The position numbers and the translations under genes were made by a program. The notes beneath the pieces are model-generated. The model was not told where the DNA came from and did not search any database. It worked only from the letters and a program-made list of their open reading frames with translations. DNA of 64,000 nucleotides from the NCBI GenBank assembly GCA_029688905.1, contig JARULB010000004.1:186001-250000 (forward strand). The letters are read 5' to 3'. Below, piece by piece: positions 9,173-18,823 of the stretch; the first letter of the stretch is position 1, and each line of letters begins with the position of its first letter. Origin of the DNA: Balneolales bacterium ANBcel1. Lineage in GTDB: Bacteria > Bacteroidota > Rhodothermia > Balneolales > Natronogracilivirgulaceae.

Positions 9173-11848
9173 TCAGGAGAGCAGTGATTTCGCCTGGTCA
9201 AAAACTTCGGGTAGTTTCTCCGGCTGCTTGCCTCCGGCCGTAGCCAGATTCGGCTGACCGCCTCCGCCTCCGCCCACGGTTTTTGCCAGCGTGCCGACCA
9301 GGGCTCCGGCCTTGATTCCGTCGGCGACAAGATCTTCGGTGACCGCCGCCATCAGGTACACCTTCCCTTTTTCCGTATCTCTTGCTCCCAGAATAATCAC
9401 CGTATTCTCTCCGGTTTTCTGCAGCGCGTCATACCCCATCTGCTTGAGCGCGCCCATATCCGCTCCTTCCATCTCGCCGGCCACCAGGCGAATACCTTTG
9501 CCTGTGGTCACCGGATTTCCAATCAGACGATCGAGCGTGAGTCCGGCCTGAAGCTGACTCAGCTTCCGAAGCTCTTTCTCAAGCTGCTTCTTTTCATCGA
9601 GCAGTTTTGCAATTTCTTCATCCGGCCGGCCGGCACTGCTGCCCAGAAGCTGCCGGACTTTAAGCAGCACCTGTTTCTCCCGGCGCAGGTACTCGTCGGC
9701 GACGGATCCGCCAACCGCCTCAATCCTGCGAATTCCCGCGGCCACCGAACTCTCGGACACCAGGCGCAGGTATCCGATTTCACCCGTTGCGTTCACATGG
9801 GTCCCACCGCACAACTCCTTTGAGTAATCCGGGTCGAAGGTCACAATCCTGACCCGTTCTCCGTATTTTTCACCAAACAGCATGGTGGCTCCGCTCTTCT
9901 TTGCTTCCTCAACCGGCACATCGCGCTTTTCCTCCATGGGTATGTTCCGGCGGATGTTCTCGTTGACCAGCTCTTCGATCTCGTTCAGGGCATCCGGCGA
10001 CACCGGCTCATAATGCGAAAAGTCGAATCGAAGGCGGTCGGGTGCCACCAGCGACCCTTTCTGGGCCACATGCCCACCGAGCACCTTGCGCAAGGCGGCG
10101 TGCAGCAGGTGCGTAGCGCTGTGATGCCGTTCAATTTCGGTCCGTCTTTGCGAATCGACAGCCGCCTTCCAGGCGCCATCGGTATTGTCGGGCTTCCGTT
10201 CCAGCAGATGGACCCGGTGTCCGTCGATATCTGTGACATCCACAACCCGGATGGTTTCGCCGGAGTCGTCACACACCAGCGTTCCGGTGTCGGAGACCTG
10301 ACCGCCGCTTTCGGCGTAAAACGGAGTGCGATCAAGGATCACCGCCGGCTTGCCGTTCAGTTCCTGAAGTTCCAGTATCCTGCAGGAGCTCTCCCGTTCA
10401 TCATATCCTGTAAACCGAGATCCGTCCTCAGCCGGGGTCCGGAAAAGGCCGGTGGCCGATGACTCATCCGCATCGTCACCCTGCTTGAACCTGCCGGCTT
10501 TGCGGGCGCGATCCTTCTGCTCGTTCATCAACACCTGGAACCGGTCAAGGTCCACTGAAATACCGCGCTCCCGGGCCATGAGCTCGGTCAGATCCACCGG
10601 AAACCCATAGGTGTCATGAAGCTTGAACGCATCTTCGCCGGAGAGCTGCTCCTTGCCATCGGTCATTTGGTGGAAATAGGCGATCCCCTGGTCGAGGGTA
10701 CGCAAAAATGACGTTTCCTCCGCTGTTATGACCTTCTTGACATGCGTGCTTTTCTCAACGATTTCCGGAAATACTTCACGGAACTGCGCTACAAGCACAT
10801 CCACCAGATCGCTCATAAACGCTTCCCGGATCTCCAGGCGATCCCAGGCGTAGCGGCTGGCGCGACGCAGAATCCGCCGGATCACGTAGCCACGCTCCTC
10901 ATTGCTGGGTGCTGCCCCATCGGTGATGGCGAAGCTGACAGCGCGAATATGGTCGGCAATCACCCGCATGGCGATATCGGTTTCATCGGACCGGCCATAG
11001 GGAATGCCCGCCCGCTTACTGATAGCTTCCAGAAGCGGGGTAAAGACGTCGGTGTCGTAATTGGATTTTTTTTCCTGGAGCACGGCAACAATACGTTCGA
11101 AACCCATACCGGTATCGACATGCCTGGCCGGCAGCGGCTGAAGCGCCCCGTCTTTTTGCCGGTTGAACTGGATAAAAACCAGGTTCCATATCTCCATCAC
11201 GCGGGGATCATCCTGGTTGACCAGCGTCGCGCCGTCCACCTTCTTGCGCTCCTCATCGGGACGCAGGTCGATGTGCACCTCGGAACAGGGTCCGCAGGGC
11301 CCGGTATCACCCATTTCCCAGAAATTGTCCTTTTTACCGAATTTGAGGATATGGTCTTTGGGGATGGGGGTCTCGGACGCCCAGAATTCGGCGGCCTCAT
11401 CGTCGGCCGGCAGTCCGTCGTCGGGATCACCCTCAAACACGGTGGCGTAAAGCCGGTCGGGTTCGAGTCCCCAGTGATCCACCAGCAGTTCCCAGGCCCA
11501 GGCGATCGCCTCTTTTTTAAAGTAATCGCCGAACGACCAGTTCCCCAGCATTTCGAACAGGGTGTGATGATAGGTGTCGTGCCCCACCTCTTCCAGGTCG
11601 TTGTGCTTGCCGCTGACCCGTATGCATTTCTGGGTGTTGGCCGTTCTGTGCCAAACCTTCCCGGAACGTTTCAATCCCTCCTCTTCCCCAAGGAAAATGG
11701 GTTTGAACGGATTCATGCCCGCATTGATGAACAGCAGGGTGGGATCATCTTCCGGCACAACCGGGGCGCTTTCAACAATCAAGTGCTCTTTTTCACGAAA
11801 AAAATCAAAAAACTCCTGACGGATCTGGTCGGATGAACGAACGGACAT
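9173..11848 (-). CDS. alaS: Alanyl-tRNA synthetase
   Basis: AlaRS charges tRNA-Ala and edits mischarged Ser/Gly. The 891-residue protein has the class II catalytic domain ('[15 protein letters not shown]', '[27 protein letters not shown]'-like, '[20 protein letters not shown]', 'DTGMGFERI'), the editing domain with the zinc ligands 'HSATH' (His576, His580) and 'CGGTH' (Cys680, His684), then a coiled region and a glycine-rich C-Ala domain ('[15 protein letters not shown]'). The frame is open upstream to 12052, but that part is the translated 8-bp repeat; the family start '[17 protein letters not shown]' gives the ATG at 11848. It is divergent from the M3 peptidase gene. Confidence 0.97.
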   Translation of the reverse strand: [891 protein letters not shown]

Positions 11849-11963
11849 GTACTGTGGATTTTGGATAGAGATATGTGGCAGCGGGCTGCAAAGCCCGGTA
11901 CCGTGATAGGAAACACAACAACGGAATTGCCGGCTTCTGTTCGGGCGGCATCCTCGGAGATGC

Positions 11964-12031
11964 GCCTGTAAGCCTGTAAGCCTGTAAGCCTGTAAGCCTG
12001 TAAGCCTGTAAGCCTGTAAGCCTGTAAGCCT
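11964..12031. repeat. Perfect 8-bp tandem repeat (AGCCTGTA), about 8.5 copies
   Basis: The unit AGCCTGTA is repeated head to tail without a mismatch, with seven full units (11971-12026) and partial units at both ends, 68 bases in all. It lies 116-183 bases upstream of the alaS start codon and 167 bases before the M3 peptidase start, in the region that must hold both promoters. Such arrays change length by slippage. Confidence 0.95.
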
Positions 12032-12197
12032 CGAAAAATACAAAAAGATCAAAAAACATGCTTATCCCCGGAAATGGAATCGTATTCTTTACTTTGTATA
12101 TTGTAAAGATGCATTTTGCCATTTAATGGGATGCCGAACTCTTGTTTTTCTTTATGCAACTCGGACTCCGCCTATCACAAAAACCTACTGTCACAAA

Positions 12198-14369
12198 ATG
12201 AAACTGTCTCTATTTCCAATTCTCAGTATCGCACTGTGGATGTCGGCCTGTTCGCCCGAATCCGGCGAAACCATTACCGAACCCGAAGCCGCGCCACAAG
12301 CCCCTGAAGTTATGCTCAGTCAAGACAACCCCTTTTACGCTCCAAGCACCCTTCCCTTTGAAGCGCCCGATTTCGACGCCATTCGAACAGAGCACTACAA
12401 GCCGGCCATGGAAGTGGGCATGGCTCAGGAAATCCAGGAATACGAAGCCATAGCCAATAATCCGGAACCCCCAACCGTAGAAAACACCCTTGTGGCCATG
12501 CAGCGCACCGGCGAGCTGCTCACCCGCGTGCAAAGGGTGTTTTTCAACATGACATCCGCCCACACCAACGAACAGATTCAGGAGATTCAGGCGGAGATGG
12601 CCCCCAGGTTCTCCGAACACTCCGACAACATTCTGCTCAATCCGGCTCTTTTTGCCCGTGTCCAGACCCTGTATGACAGCCGGGACGAGCTGGATCTGGA
12701 TCCCGCCACTGCCAAACTGCTCGATGACACCTACCGGAGTTTTGTCCGTGCGGGCGCCCTCCTGAACGAGGAGGAGCAGCAGCGTATCCGGGAGCTGAAT
12801 TCCGAGATTTCCTCCCTGCAGACCAGCTTCCAGGAAAATCTGTTGGCTATGACCCGCGAACGGGCAGTGATCATCGAAGATGAAAGCAAACTGGAGGGGC
12901 TGAACAGCGGCCGCATTGCCGCTGCCAGAGAGGCCGCCGAAGAGCGCGGACATGAAGGCAAATACCTGCTCTCCATCACCAATACCACACGTGTGCCGCT
13001 GCTCACCAGCCTCAAAAACCGTGACGTACGCCAGCAGCTGTGGGAAGCCTCAGCCTATCGCGGTATAGGTCAGAACGACGGCATCGACACACGTCCCACC
13101 GTCCTTCGTCTGGTTGAACTCCGCGCCGAACGTGCGCAGCTGCTCGGCTATGCCAATTTCGCCGAGTTTGCCCTTGATCCCCAGACCGCCGGGCACCCCG
13201 ACTATGTACTGGACATGCTCACCGATCTGATCCCCTCGGTCCGGGCCAATACCGAACGGGAAGCGGAAATGATCCGTGCCAGAATGCTGGAAGACGGCAT
13301 CGATGACGAAGTGATGCCCTGGGACTGGGAGTACTACGCCGAGCGGGTTCGCGAAGCCGAGTACGATATCGATGATGAAGAGGTGCGCCCCTATTTTGAA
13401 CTGAACCGGGTTTTGGAGGATGGCGTATTCTACACCATGAATCGCCTCTACGGAATCTCGTTTGAAGAGCGCGACGATCTACCGGTCTATCATCCCGACG
13501 TACGGGTGTTTGATGTGATCGATCACGACGGCGAGCAGCTGGGTCTGTTCTATGCCGACTATTTTGCACGTGACTCCAAACGCGGCGGCGCGTGGATGAG
13601 CTCGTTTGTAGGGCAGTCTCATCTGCTTGATCAGAAGCCTGTTATTGTCAATGTGCTCAACATCCCCAAGCCGGCCGAGGGTGAACCCGCCCTTATCAGC
13701 TTCGGCAATGCTACCACCCTGTTCCATGAAATGGGCCACGGGGTGCACGGACTCTTTTCCGACGTGAAGTATCCCTCCCAGGCGATGACCGCTGTGCCGC
13801 GTGATTTCGTTGAGTTCCCGTCCACGTTCGAGGAAGACTGGGCCATCCACCCCGAGGTACTGGCCAACTACGCCGTCCACTACGAAACCGGCGAGCGCAT
13901 CCCCCAGGACCTGCTCGACCGCGTCATCGCCGCGCGTGATTTCAACCAGGGATACGAGACCCAGGAATACCTGGCTGCGACGATGGTCGACATGGAGTGG
14001 CATCTGCTCGGGCCGGATGATGTGCCGGACGATGTGACCGCTTTTGAGCAGGCAGCGCTCGCCAAATACGACCTCGACTATGATCCGGTCCCCCCGCGTT
14101 ATAAGTCACCCTATTTCGCGCACATTTTCACCGGAGGCTATTCTGCCAACTACTACGCCTATATCTGGAGCGAGGTGCTTGCTGCCGATGCGTTTGCCTT
14201 CATGCAGGAGCGCGGCGGTCTGACCCGCGAAAACGGCGATCATTACCGCGATCTTATTCTTTCGCGCGGCGGAAGCCTGGAAGCAATGGAGCTGTATCGT
14301 GAATTCCGCGGCGGAGAACCGGGGGTTGAGGCGCTTCTGAGGCGCCGCGGCCTGGAAGTCGCCAACTGA
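12198..14369 (+). CDS. dcp: M3 family zinc metallopeptidase (Dcp/oligopeptidase A type), lipoprotein
   Basis: M3A peptidases cleave short peptides. This 723-residue protein carries the active-site motif HEMGH (His510, Glu511, His514), with the third ligand region 'VEFPSTFEEDW' about 28 residues later, and the C-terminal 'YKSPYFAHIFTGGYSANYYAYIWSEVLAADAFAFM' of dipeptidyl carboxypeptidases. The start at 12198 gives a lipoprotein signal ending 'ALWMSAC'; an upstream ATG at 12126 would spoil the signal peptide. It probably digests peptides in the periplasm or at the outer membrane. The protein is acidic, with runs such as 'DIDDEEV'. It is a single gene followed by a strong terminator. Confidence 0.92.
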   Translation: MKLSLFPILSIALWMSACSPESGETITEPEAAPQAPEVMLSQDNPFYAPSTLPFEAPDFDAIRTEHYKPAMEVGMAQEIQEYEAIANNPEPPTVENTLVAMQRTGELLTRVQRVFFNMTSAHTNEQIQEIQAEMAPRFSEHSDNILLNPALFARVQTLYDSRDELDLDPATAKLLDDTYRSFVRAGALLNEEEQQRIRELNSEISSLQTSFQENLLAMTRERAVIIEDESKLEGLNSGRIAAAREAAEERGHEGKYLLSITNTTRVPLLTSLKNRDVRQQLWEASAYRGIGQNDGIDTRPTVLRLVELRAERAQLLGYANFAEFALDPQTAGHPDYVLDMLTDLIPSVRANTEREAEMIRARMLEDGIDDEVMPWDWEYYAERVREAEYDIDDEEVRPYFELNRVLEDGVFYTMNRLYGISFEERDDLPVYHPDVRVFDVIDHDGEQLGLFYADYFARDSKRGGAWMSSFVGQSHLLDQKPVIVNVLNIPKPAEGEPALISFGNATTLFHEMGHGVHGLFSDVKYPSQAMTAVPRDFVEFPSTFEEDWAIHPEVLANYAVHYETGERIPQDLLDRVIAARDFNQGYETQEYLAATMVDMEWHLLGPDDVPDDVTAFEQAALAKYDLDYDPVPPRYKSPYFAHIFTGGYSANYYAYIWSEVLAADAFAFMQERGGLTRENGDHYRDLILSRGGSLEAMELYREFRGGEPGVEALLRRRGLEVAN

Positions 14370-14411
14370 TTTCGTTGCAAAGGCTGTTGTCATACAGCCG
14401 GTAGTTTTACC

Positions 14412-14458
14412 AGGCGGTCATCTTTTCGGATTCACTCCGAAGGTGACCGCCTTTTTTC
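14412..14458 (+). terminator. Rho-independent terminator of the M3 peptidase gene
   Basis: A long hairpin with arms AGGCGGTCA.CTT.TCGG and CCGA.AGGTGACCGCCT is followed directly by a run of six T on the plus strand. It begins about 40 bases after the stop codon at 14369. It also separates this gene from the converging export operon. Confidence 0.9.
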
Positions 14459-14593
14459 TACCTGAAAACTGCGGTGTGCCTGCCGATGCGGTTTTCCGGC
14501 CGTTCCACTTTCCGGCCGCCCCCTCTTCCGGCCGTTCGTGATGGTGCCGCAGCGCCATAGGACGCCCTCATCCCATCATCCCGTCAGGCCGTT

Positions 14594-15766
14594 TCAGCCG
14601 GCCAGTACTTCCGTTCTGCGTATCCGGAGTTTGATGATCAGCAGAGTCAGCAGATAGGGAATGAGGGTGAGCATGATCAGATAGAACACTTCGCTCTGCA
14701 GATGCACCAGTTCGGCCCCCGCCAGAATCATCTTCCGGAATCCCTCTAAAAAATGGGTGGTCGGGATGAGATGGGCGACAAACTGCACCGAACCCGGCAT
14801 CTGATACAACGGCCAGGTGAATCCACTGATCAGGAATGCCGGAGCGGCGATCACCATCAGTATTTCGGTGGCTTTGAGCTGCGACGGAATGGCCGCGCTC
14901 ACCATGATTCCGATACTGCTCATCGCCATCACAAACAAAAACGAAAACAGATAGATGCCCCACAGATAGCCGTCGATCGGAATCTGGAACCAGTACATGA
15001 GTCCGTGCAGGTTGAACAGCCACATCAGCATGCCCATCAGCCAGTACGGGAAGGTTTTGGCGAGCAGAATCAGAAATGCCGAGCGGGTTTGGCCTACCAG
15101 TTCGGCAAATGTATTCTCCTCGTACTCCTGGCTGAACGAAATGGCGAGCACCAGCAGAAAGACCTGCTGCAATACCATCCCCAGAAGACCCGGGAGTAAA
15201 AAGATGAGATAGTTGTTGGAGGGGTTGAACCACATCTGTACGGTGGTCGCAAACGCGCCGTGCCGCTCTTCGGCCACCTGCGGGGGCACTCCCGCCTTTT
15301 TGATCGACTCTATCTGAATGCCCGCGTTCATGGTACCGAGCACCTGCTGAATGGAGCGACTGGTGTAGTTGGTGATGACCATATTCATGGCATTCATCGC
15401 CACATGCACCTCGGGGTTGCGGTTTTGCTGGATATCGGCTTCGAAGCGGTCGGGGATGGTGACAACGGCATAGTAATCGCCTTTGATAAAGCCGTCCCGA
15501 AGTTGAAGGTCATCGTGGAACACCCTCGCGACCCGGATGTTTTCGTTTTCATCCAACGCGTCAATAACGCGATCGGCCATAATGCCCCCGTCCATGTTGA
15601 CCACGGCAATCGGTGTATCGTAAAGCTGGGCGTCCTTGTACAGCAGACCGAAAATGGGTCCGTATAACAGAGGCGCTCCAAGGAAAATGAGTAGTGCGAC
15701 CGAGTTTTTTGAAAATCGGCGGAACTCACGCAGCACGATGTGGAAAAAGATTCTGACTTGGGACAT
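14594..15766 (-). CDS. ABC-2 type transporter permease (YbhR/YhhJ-like)
   Basis: A membrane subunit of an ABC-2 exporter, as in YbhFSR/YhiH drug efflux systems. An N-terminal helix ('SVALLIFLGAPLLYGPIFGLLY') is followed by a long extracytoplasmic domain ('DTPIAVVNMDGGIMADRVIDAL', about 45-165), then five C-terminal helices including 'LPGLLGMVLQQVFLLVLAISFSQEYEENTF' and 'GFTWPLYQMP'. The ATG at 15766 starts 'MSQVRIFFHIVLREFRRFSKN'; an upstream ATG at 15823 adds 19 residues. It is the last gene of the tetR-tolC-hlyD operon. No ATP-binding subunit and no second permease are encoded next to it, which is odd. Confidence 0.88.
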   Translation of the reverse strand: MSQVRIFFHIVLREFRRFSKNSVALLIFLGAPLLYGPIFGLLYKDAQLYDTPIAVVNMDGGIMADRVIDALDENENIRVARVFHDDLQLRDGFIKGDYYAVVTIPDRFEADIQQNRNPEVHVAMNAMNMVITNYTSRSIQQVLGTMNAGIQIESIKKAGVPPQVAEERHGAFATTVQMWFNPSNNYLIFLLPGLLGMVLQQVFLLVLAISFSQEYEENTFAELVGQTRSAFLILLAKTFPYWLMGMLMWLFNLHGLMYWFQIPIDGYLWGIYLFSFLFVMAMSSIGIMVSAAIPSQLKATEILMVIAAPAFLISGFTWPLYQMPGSVQFVAHLIPTTHFLEGFRKMILAGAELVHLQSEVFYLIMLTLIPYLLTLLIIKLRIRRTEVLAG

Positions 15767-15937
15767 GTGTCGATTGTTGATGTGTAAGCCTTCAGGTTCC
15801 TGCTCCGGGTTTGCATCTCCCATTTAGGCGGAAAAAGACACGGAGTTGTGGGAAATTGCCCGTTTCGGTTCCGATTTGTTCGGTCGGACAGAAGCAGGCG
15901 GACCAAGGTCCTGTCAAAACTCCTGCCCACAGAGTTG

Positions 15938-16927
15938 TTATGGTTCGATCAGAAACGTCATGTTGTGTTGAAGCGCCGCGGCCTCTTCGGGGCGGACCGG
16001 CCGAAAATGCAGCTCATAAACCGATTCCCCCAACTGATGACGCGGATACATGGTGGTGATGGAGGCGTACTTCGGCAGCGGTGCAATGCGCTGGAGGGTA
16101 ACTTCCAGTTCGCGATGGTCAAATCCACCGCTGACCATGTAGGTGCTACCGGTCTGAAATCCTTCCATCATCGACTCGGGCACCGTAAAGCGAAACTTGG
16201 GAGCTTCGGTCACATACCCCGAGAACAGATTGTATCCAGGGGTCGCCAGTTCGCCGGACCTGAGCACCACATCCTGTACCCGCAGATCGGCGGGCGCGGT
16301 GATCACACGATCCTGCCAGGCGATCTCGGCTTCCCGCAAGGCGGCTTGCGCCCGCTGCAGATCGCCGCGGGCCATTTCGATTTTCTCGCTTCGAACGCCG
16401 GAGTCTGCATCCTCCTTTTGAGCCCGGGCGGCTTCCAGCTGTGAGCGGGCGGATCGGTACTGCGCCCGGATTTTCTCATACTCCTGGGCCGCAATCAGCG
16501 AATCGTTGAACATGTTCTCCATGCGACGATAGCTGGCGGCGGCAAACTCGTATTGTGCGCGGGCCGCATCCAGCTGTGCGTCGGCACGGCGGCGGTCATA
16601 GGTAGTCGCACCTGCTCGGGCCATCTCGTATTGCGCACGAGCCGAAGCAACCGCTCCGCCGGCCTGATCCAGTTTGGCGGCTATTTCCGGGACATCGATG
16701 ATGGCCAGCGTATCTCCGGCGCGGACCATATCGCCCTCTTCAACCCTCACCTCACTGATTCTTCCGGGTACTTTGGATGCGATGTAAACCGTCTCCAGCT
16801 TAACCCTGCCCTCAAGCAGATCCTGGCGGTTGAACTCTTTCTGTCTGGATGCCATCAGGGCCAGTGATGCGGCAGACAACCCGAAGATCAATGCCAGCGA
16901 TGCGATAACTACTTTTTTTCTTTTCAC
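15938..16927 (-). CDS. HlyD/EmrA-family membrane fusion protein
   Basis: A periplasmic adaptor linking an inner-membrane exporter to a TolC channel. An N-terminal anchor ('VVIASLALIFGLSAASLALMA') leads into the lipoyl-like half 'VYIASKVPGRISEVRVEEGDMVRAGDTLAIID'. A long Ala/Arg/Gln-rich coiled coil follows (about 80-205), then the second half-motif 'RVITAPADLRVQDVVLRSGELATPGYNLF'. At 329 residues it is normal for the YbhG/EmrA class. The start is a GTG that overlaps the stop codon of tolC (16924-16927), so translation is probably coupled. A 171-base gap separates it from the permease. Confidence 0.92.
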   Translation of the reverse strand: MKRKKVVIASLALIFGLSAASLALMASRQKEFNRQDLLEGRVKLETVYIASKVPGRISEVRVEEGDMVRAGDTLAIIDVPEIAAKLDQAGGAVASARAQYEMARAGATTYDRRRADAQLDAARAQYEFAAASYRRMENMFNDSLIAAQEYEKIRAQYRSARSQLEAARAQKEDADSGVRSEKIEMARGDLQRAQAALREAEIAWQDRVITAPADLRVQDVVLRSGELATPGYNLFSGYVTEAPKFRFTVPESMMEGFQTGSTYMVSGGFDHRELEVTLQRIAPLPKYASITTMYPRHQLGESVYELHFRPVRPEEAAALQHNMTFLIEP

Positions 16928-18303
16928 AGTGAACCTCCCGTGTTCTTGTTTTCCAGCATTACGATATGTTCGATTTCCATCATCCCCGCCGCCCGCAACA
17001 GGCCGATGGCCGCCCGCCGCTGTTCATAGACTGCTTCCAGCCACCCCATTTCCGCCCGTCGGTAATCGGTTTCCGCTTCCAGCTTCTCCGATACCGGTGC
17101 AAGTCCCAGCCGGTAGCGCTCCGTTGACAGCCTCAGGGCGGTCTCAGCTTCATTCACAATTTCATGTGCCACATCAAGCTGCTGTCCGGCCACCGAAAGG
17201 GATACCTCCGCCCGGTGCCGGTCCAGTGCCAGCAGCGACTCCACCTCCTCCAGCCTTTCCCTGGCGATCATATAGTCGCGCCTGGCTTTTTGCACATTCC
17301 GGGAGCGGTTAAAACCGTCGAACAGATTCCACCGCAAACCGACACCCACGGCTCTCGCCGGCTCCAGGACCGAGAGGTCATCTTCATAGAGTTCCTGCCG
17401 GAAAAATGCGTAAACCTGCGGCATGTAGTCGGACTGTGCCGCCCGGTGCTGCTGACGGCTCGCCTTGCCGACTTCCTGCAGAGCCCGCACCTCGGGACGA
17501 TCCGACTGCGGCAGGGCGTCATCGACAGGCAGGATTTCCAGCGCTCGTGGCCGACCGTCTTCCGGACCGTCTGCAAACTCCTGCCAGGATATCCCCGTTA
17601 GATGCTCCAGATTGCGTGCCGCCAGTTCCCGCTTTCCTATCCAATCGATGCGCTCCTTCTTCAGGTCCTGGTCAGCGATCCGCAGCCGGGTGAGGTCATA
17701 GGCGGGAATCAACCCTTCCGTGTAGGCTTTATTGGCAACACGCTGCTCCTCGGCAAGCCGCTCCTCCGCCTTCTCCAAAACCTCCAGTGCCTGATCAATC
17801 AAAGCCAGGCGATCGTATGCGGCGGCAACTTCCTCCAAAAGCTCCTGTTTGCCGGCCTCCACTTTGTGTAGAGCGGCCTGTTCGCCATGCCGTGCCGCCT
17901 GACCCAGTCGGGGAACCTTGAATCCCGTAAACAATACCTGCGATACCTCGACCGATGCCCGGAAAGTGTGGCGCTCCTGGAGGGTTATCGGAGGCAGATG
18001 GATATCCAGGCCTTCGGTGCCCGGCAGAGGCAAACTCAGGGGGTCCAGCTGAAAACGGATCCGCTCATCCAGCGAGCGATATGAAGACTCCAGTCGCACA
18101 TTCGGCAGATAGGTTTGGTAAGCGATATGCCGGTCGAACCGTGCCTTGTCGGCTTGCGCTTCCGCGATTCTGACGGAATGGCTCTGGTTCAGTGCCTCTC
18201 TAAGTACCTGATCCAGCGACGGCCGGGCATCGGCAGGGGCAGCTGCCGTCATGCAAATAACTCCCAATCCGACCCACATTCTGCTGAGTTTTCCTGCTGT
18301 CAT
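16924..18303 (-). CDS. TolC-family outer-membrane efflux protein
   Basis: TolC proteins form the outer-membrane channel and periplasmic tunnel of tripartite exporters. A signal peptide ('MWVGLGVICMTAAAPADA') precedes two repeats of the outer-membrane efflux fold. Heptad-rich helices such as 'AAAYDRLALIDQALEVLEKAEERLAEEQRVANKAYTEGLI' and the second-half equivalent 'AETALRLSTERYRLGLAPVSEKLEAETDYRRAEMGWLEA' are typical. I use the ATG at 18303; a TTG at 18315 would add four residues. It is followed by hlyD with a 4-base overlap. Confidence 0.92.
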   Translation of the reverse strand: MTAGKLSRMWVGLGVICMTAAAPADARPSLDQVLREALNQSHSVRIAEAQADKARFDRHIAYQTYLPNVRLESSYRSLDERIRFQLDPLSLPLPGTEGLDIHLPPITLQERHTFRASVEVSQVLFTGFKVPRLGQAARHGEQAALHKVEAGKQELLEEVAAAYDRLALIDQALEVLEKAEERLAEEQRVANKAYTEGLIPAYDLTRLRIADQDLKKERIDWIGKRELAARNLEHLTGISWQEFADGPEDGRPRALEILPVDDALPQSDRPEVRALQEVGKASRQQHRAAQSDYMPQVYAFFRQELYEDDLSVLEPARAVGVGLRWNLFDGFNRSRNVQKARRDYMIARERLEEVESLLALDRHRAEVSLSVAGQQLDVAHEIVNEAETALRLSTERYRLGLAPVSEKLEAETDYRRAEMGWLEAVYEQRRAAIGLLRAAGMMEIEHIVMLENKNTGGSL

Positions 18304-18502
18304 ATACCGTTCCAATGTTTAATTCTCTGTGATACCCCTTTCTGTTATGTACTGAGACAGAGTGCTCCCGCTCACACCAGGCTATGCTGTGATAAAGAGC
18401 AGGGCCACGCCGTCAAGCGAGGCCCTGTAGTGGGGTTTTTGTTGGGTTAATCGTTCAAGCAATCCGCCGGGGCGGCGGTTGTGATCTTGAATTCAATAAG
18501 AA

Positions 18503-18517
18503 TAGAACTAAATTCTA
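18503..18517. promoter_or_regulatory. Palindrome TAGAA-N5-TTCTA upstream of tolC
   Basis: A perfect 5-5-5 inverted repeat, 200 bases before the tolC start. Its arms resemble those of the palindrome upstream of tetR (AGAAT/ATTCT), which makes both candidate sites for the TetR repressor. No experiment or motif search supports this. Confidence 0.4.
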
Positions 18518-18530
18518 CACTACAAATATA

Positions 18531-18546
18531 GAACCTTGTTCGGTTC
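18531..18546. promoter_or_regulatory. Palindrome GAACC-N6-GGTTC upstream of tolC
   Basis: A perfect inverted repeat GAACCTTGTTCGGTTC. It lies between the two ATTCTA-type palindromes in the tolC promoter region and could be a second kind of operator or part of an extended TetR site. Confidence 0.35.
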
Positions 18547-18568
18547 CTGTCAAGATAAATCGAACATC

Positions 18569-18590
18569 ATTCTATTTATTTTGTTAGAAT
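18569..18590. promoter_or_regulatory. Palindrome ATTCTA-N10-TAGAAT upstream of tolC
   Basis: Six-base arms, perfectly inverted, with a 10-base AT-rich spacer. The arm sequence recurs at 18503-18517 and, as AGAAT/ATTCT, at 19530-19542 in front of tetR. Confidence 0.4.
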
Positions 18591-18823
18591 ACTGTTTTTA
18601 CTATATTTACCTGTCAAAAAAAGCAAGGTTTCCAGCGCGGTGCAGAAGAAATTTTCAGCAGCGAAGCGCAACGTGAACGTACAGACCCAGTGCCAAAGAA
18701 TTATGCGAGAGAAGAAAAGGCCGGTCAACGACAGGGAGCACATAGAGTAGCGGCGACAGTACAGGGCACATTCCGGCAGTTATGAACCGGTGTAAAAAAG
18801 AAGCGCTGTGTCCGGAGAGAGGA

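Larger units (their letters stand above)
18304..18823. other. Intergenic region with candidate TetR operators
   Basis: About 520 bases between tetR and tolC. The part near 18500-18600 is AT-rich and contains three inverted repeats, listed separately, that would suit TetR binding. The remainder (18600-18823) shows no gene, RNA or repeat that I can recognise. Confidence 0.6.

Noticed and set aside
11455-11475. T-loop-like word 'GGGTTCGAGTCCCC' suggesting a tRNA
   Set aside because: It lies inside the alaS coding sequence and has no acceptor or anticodon arms around it.
11964-12031. Possible CRISPR or protein repeat in the upstream extension of alaS
   Set aside because: The unit has 8 bases without spacers, and the alaS family start lies downstream of it; the translated 'RLTGLQAY' repeat is an artefact of the open frame.
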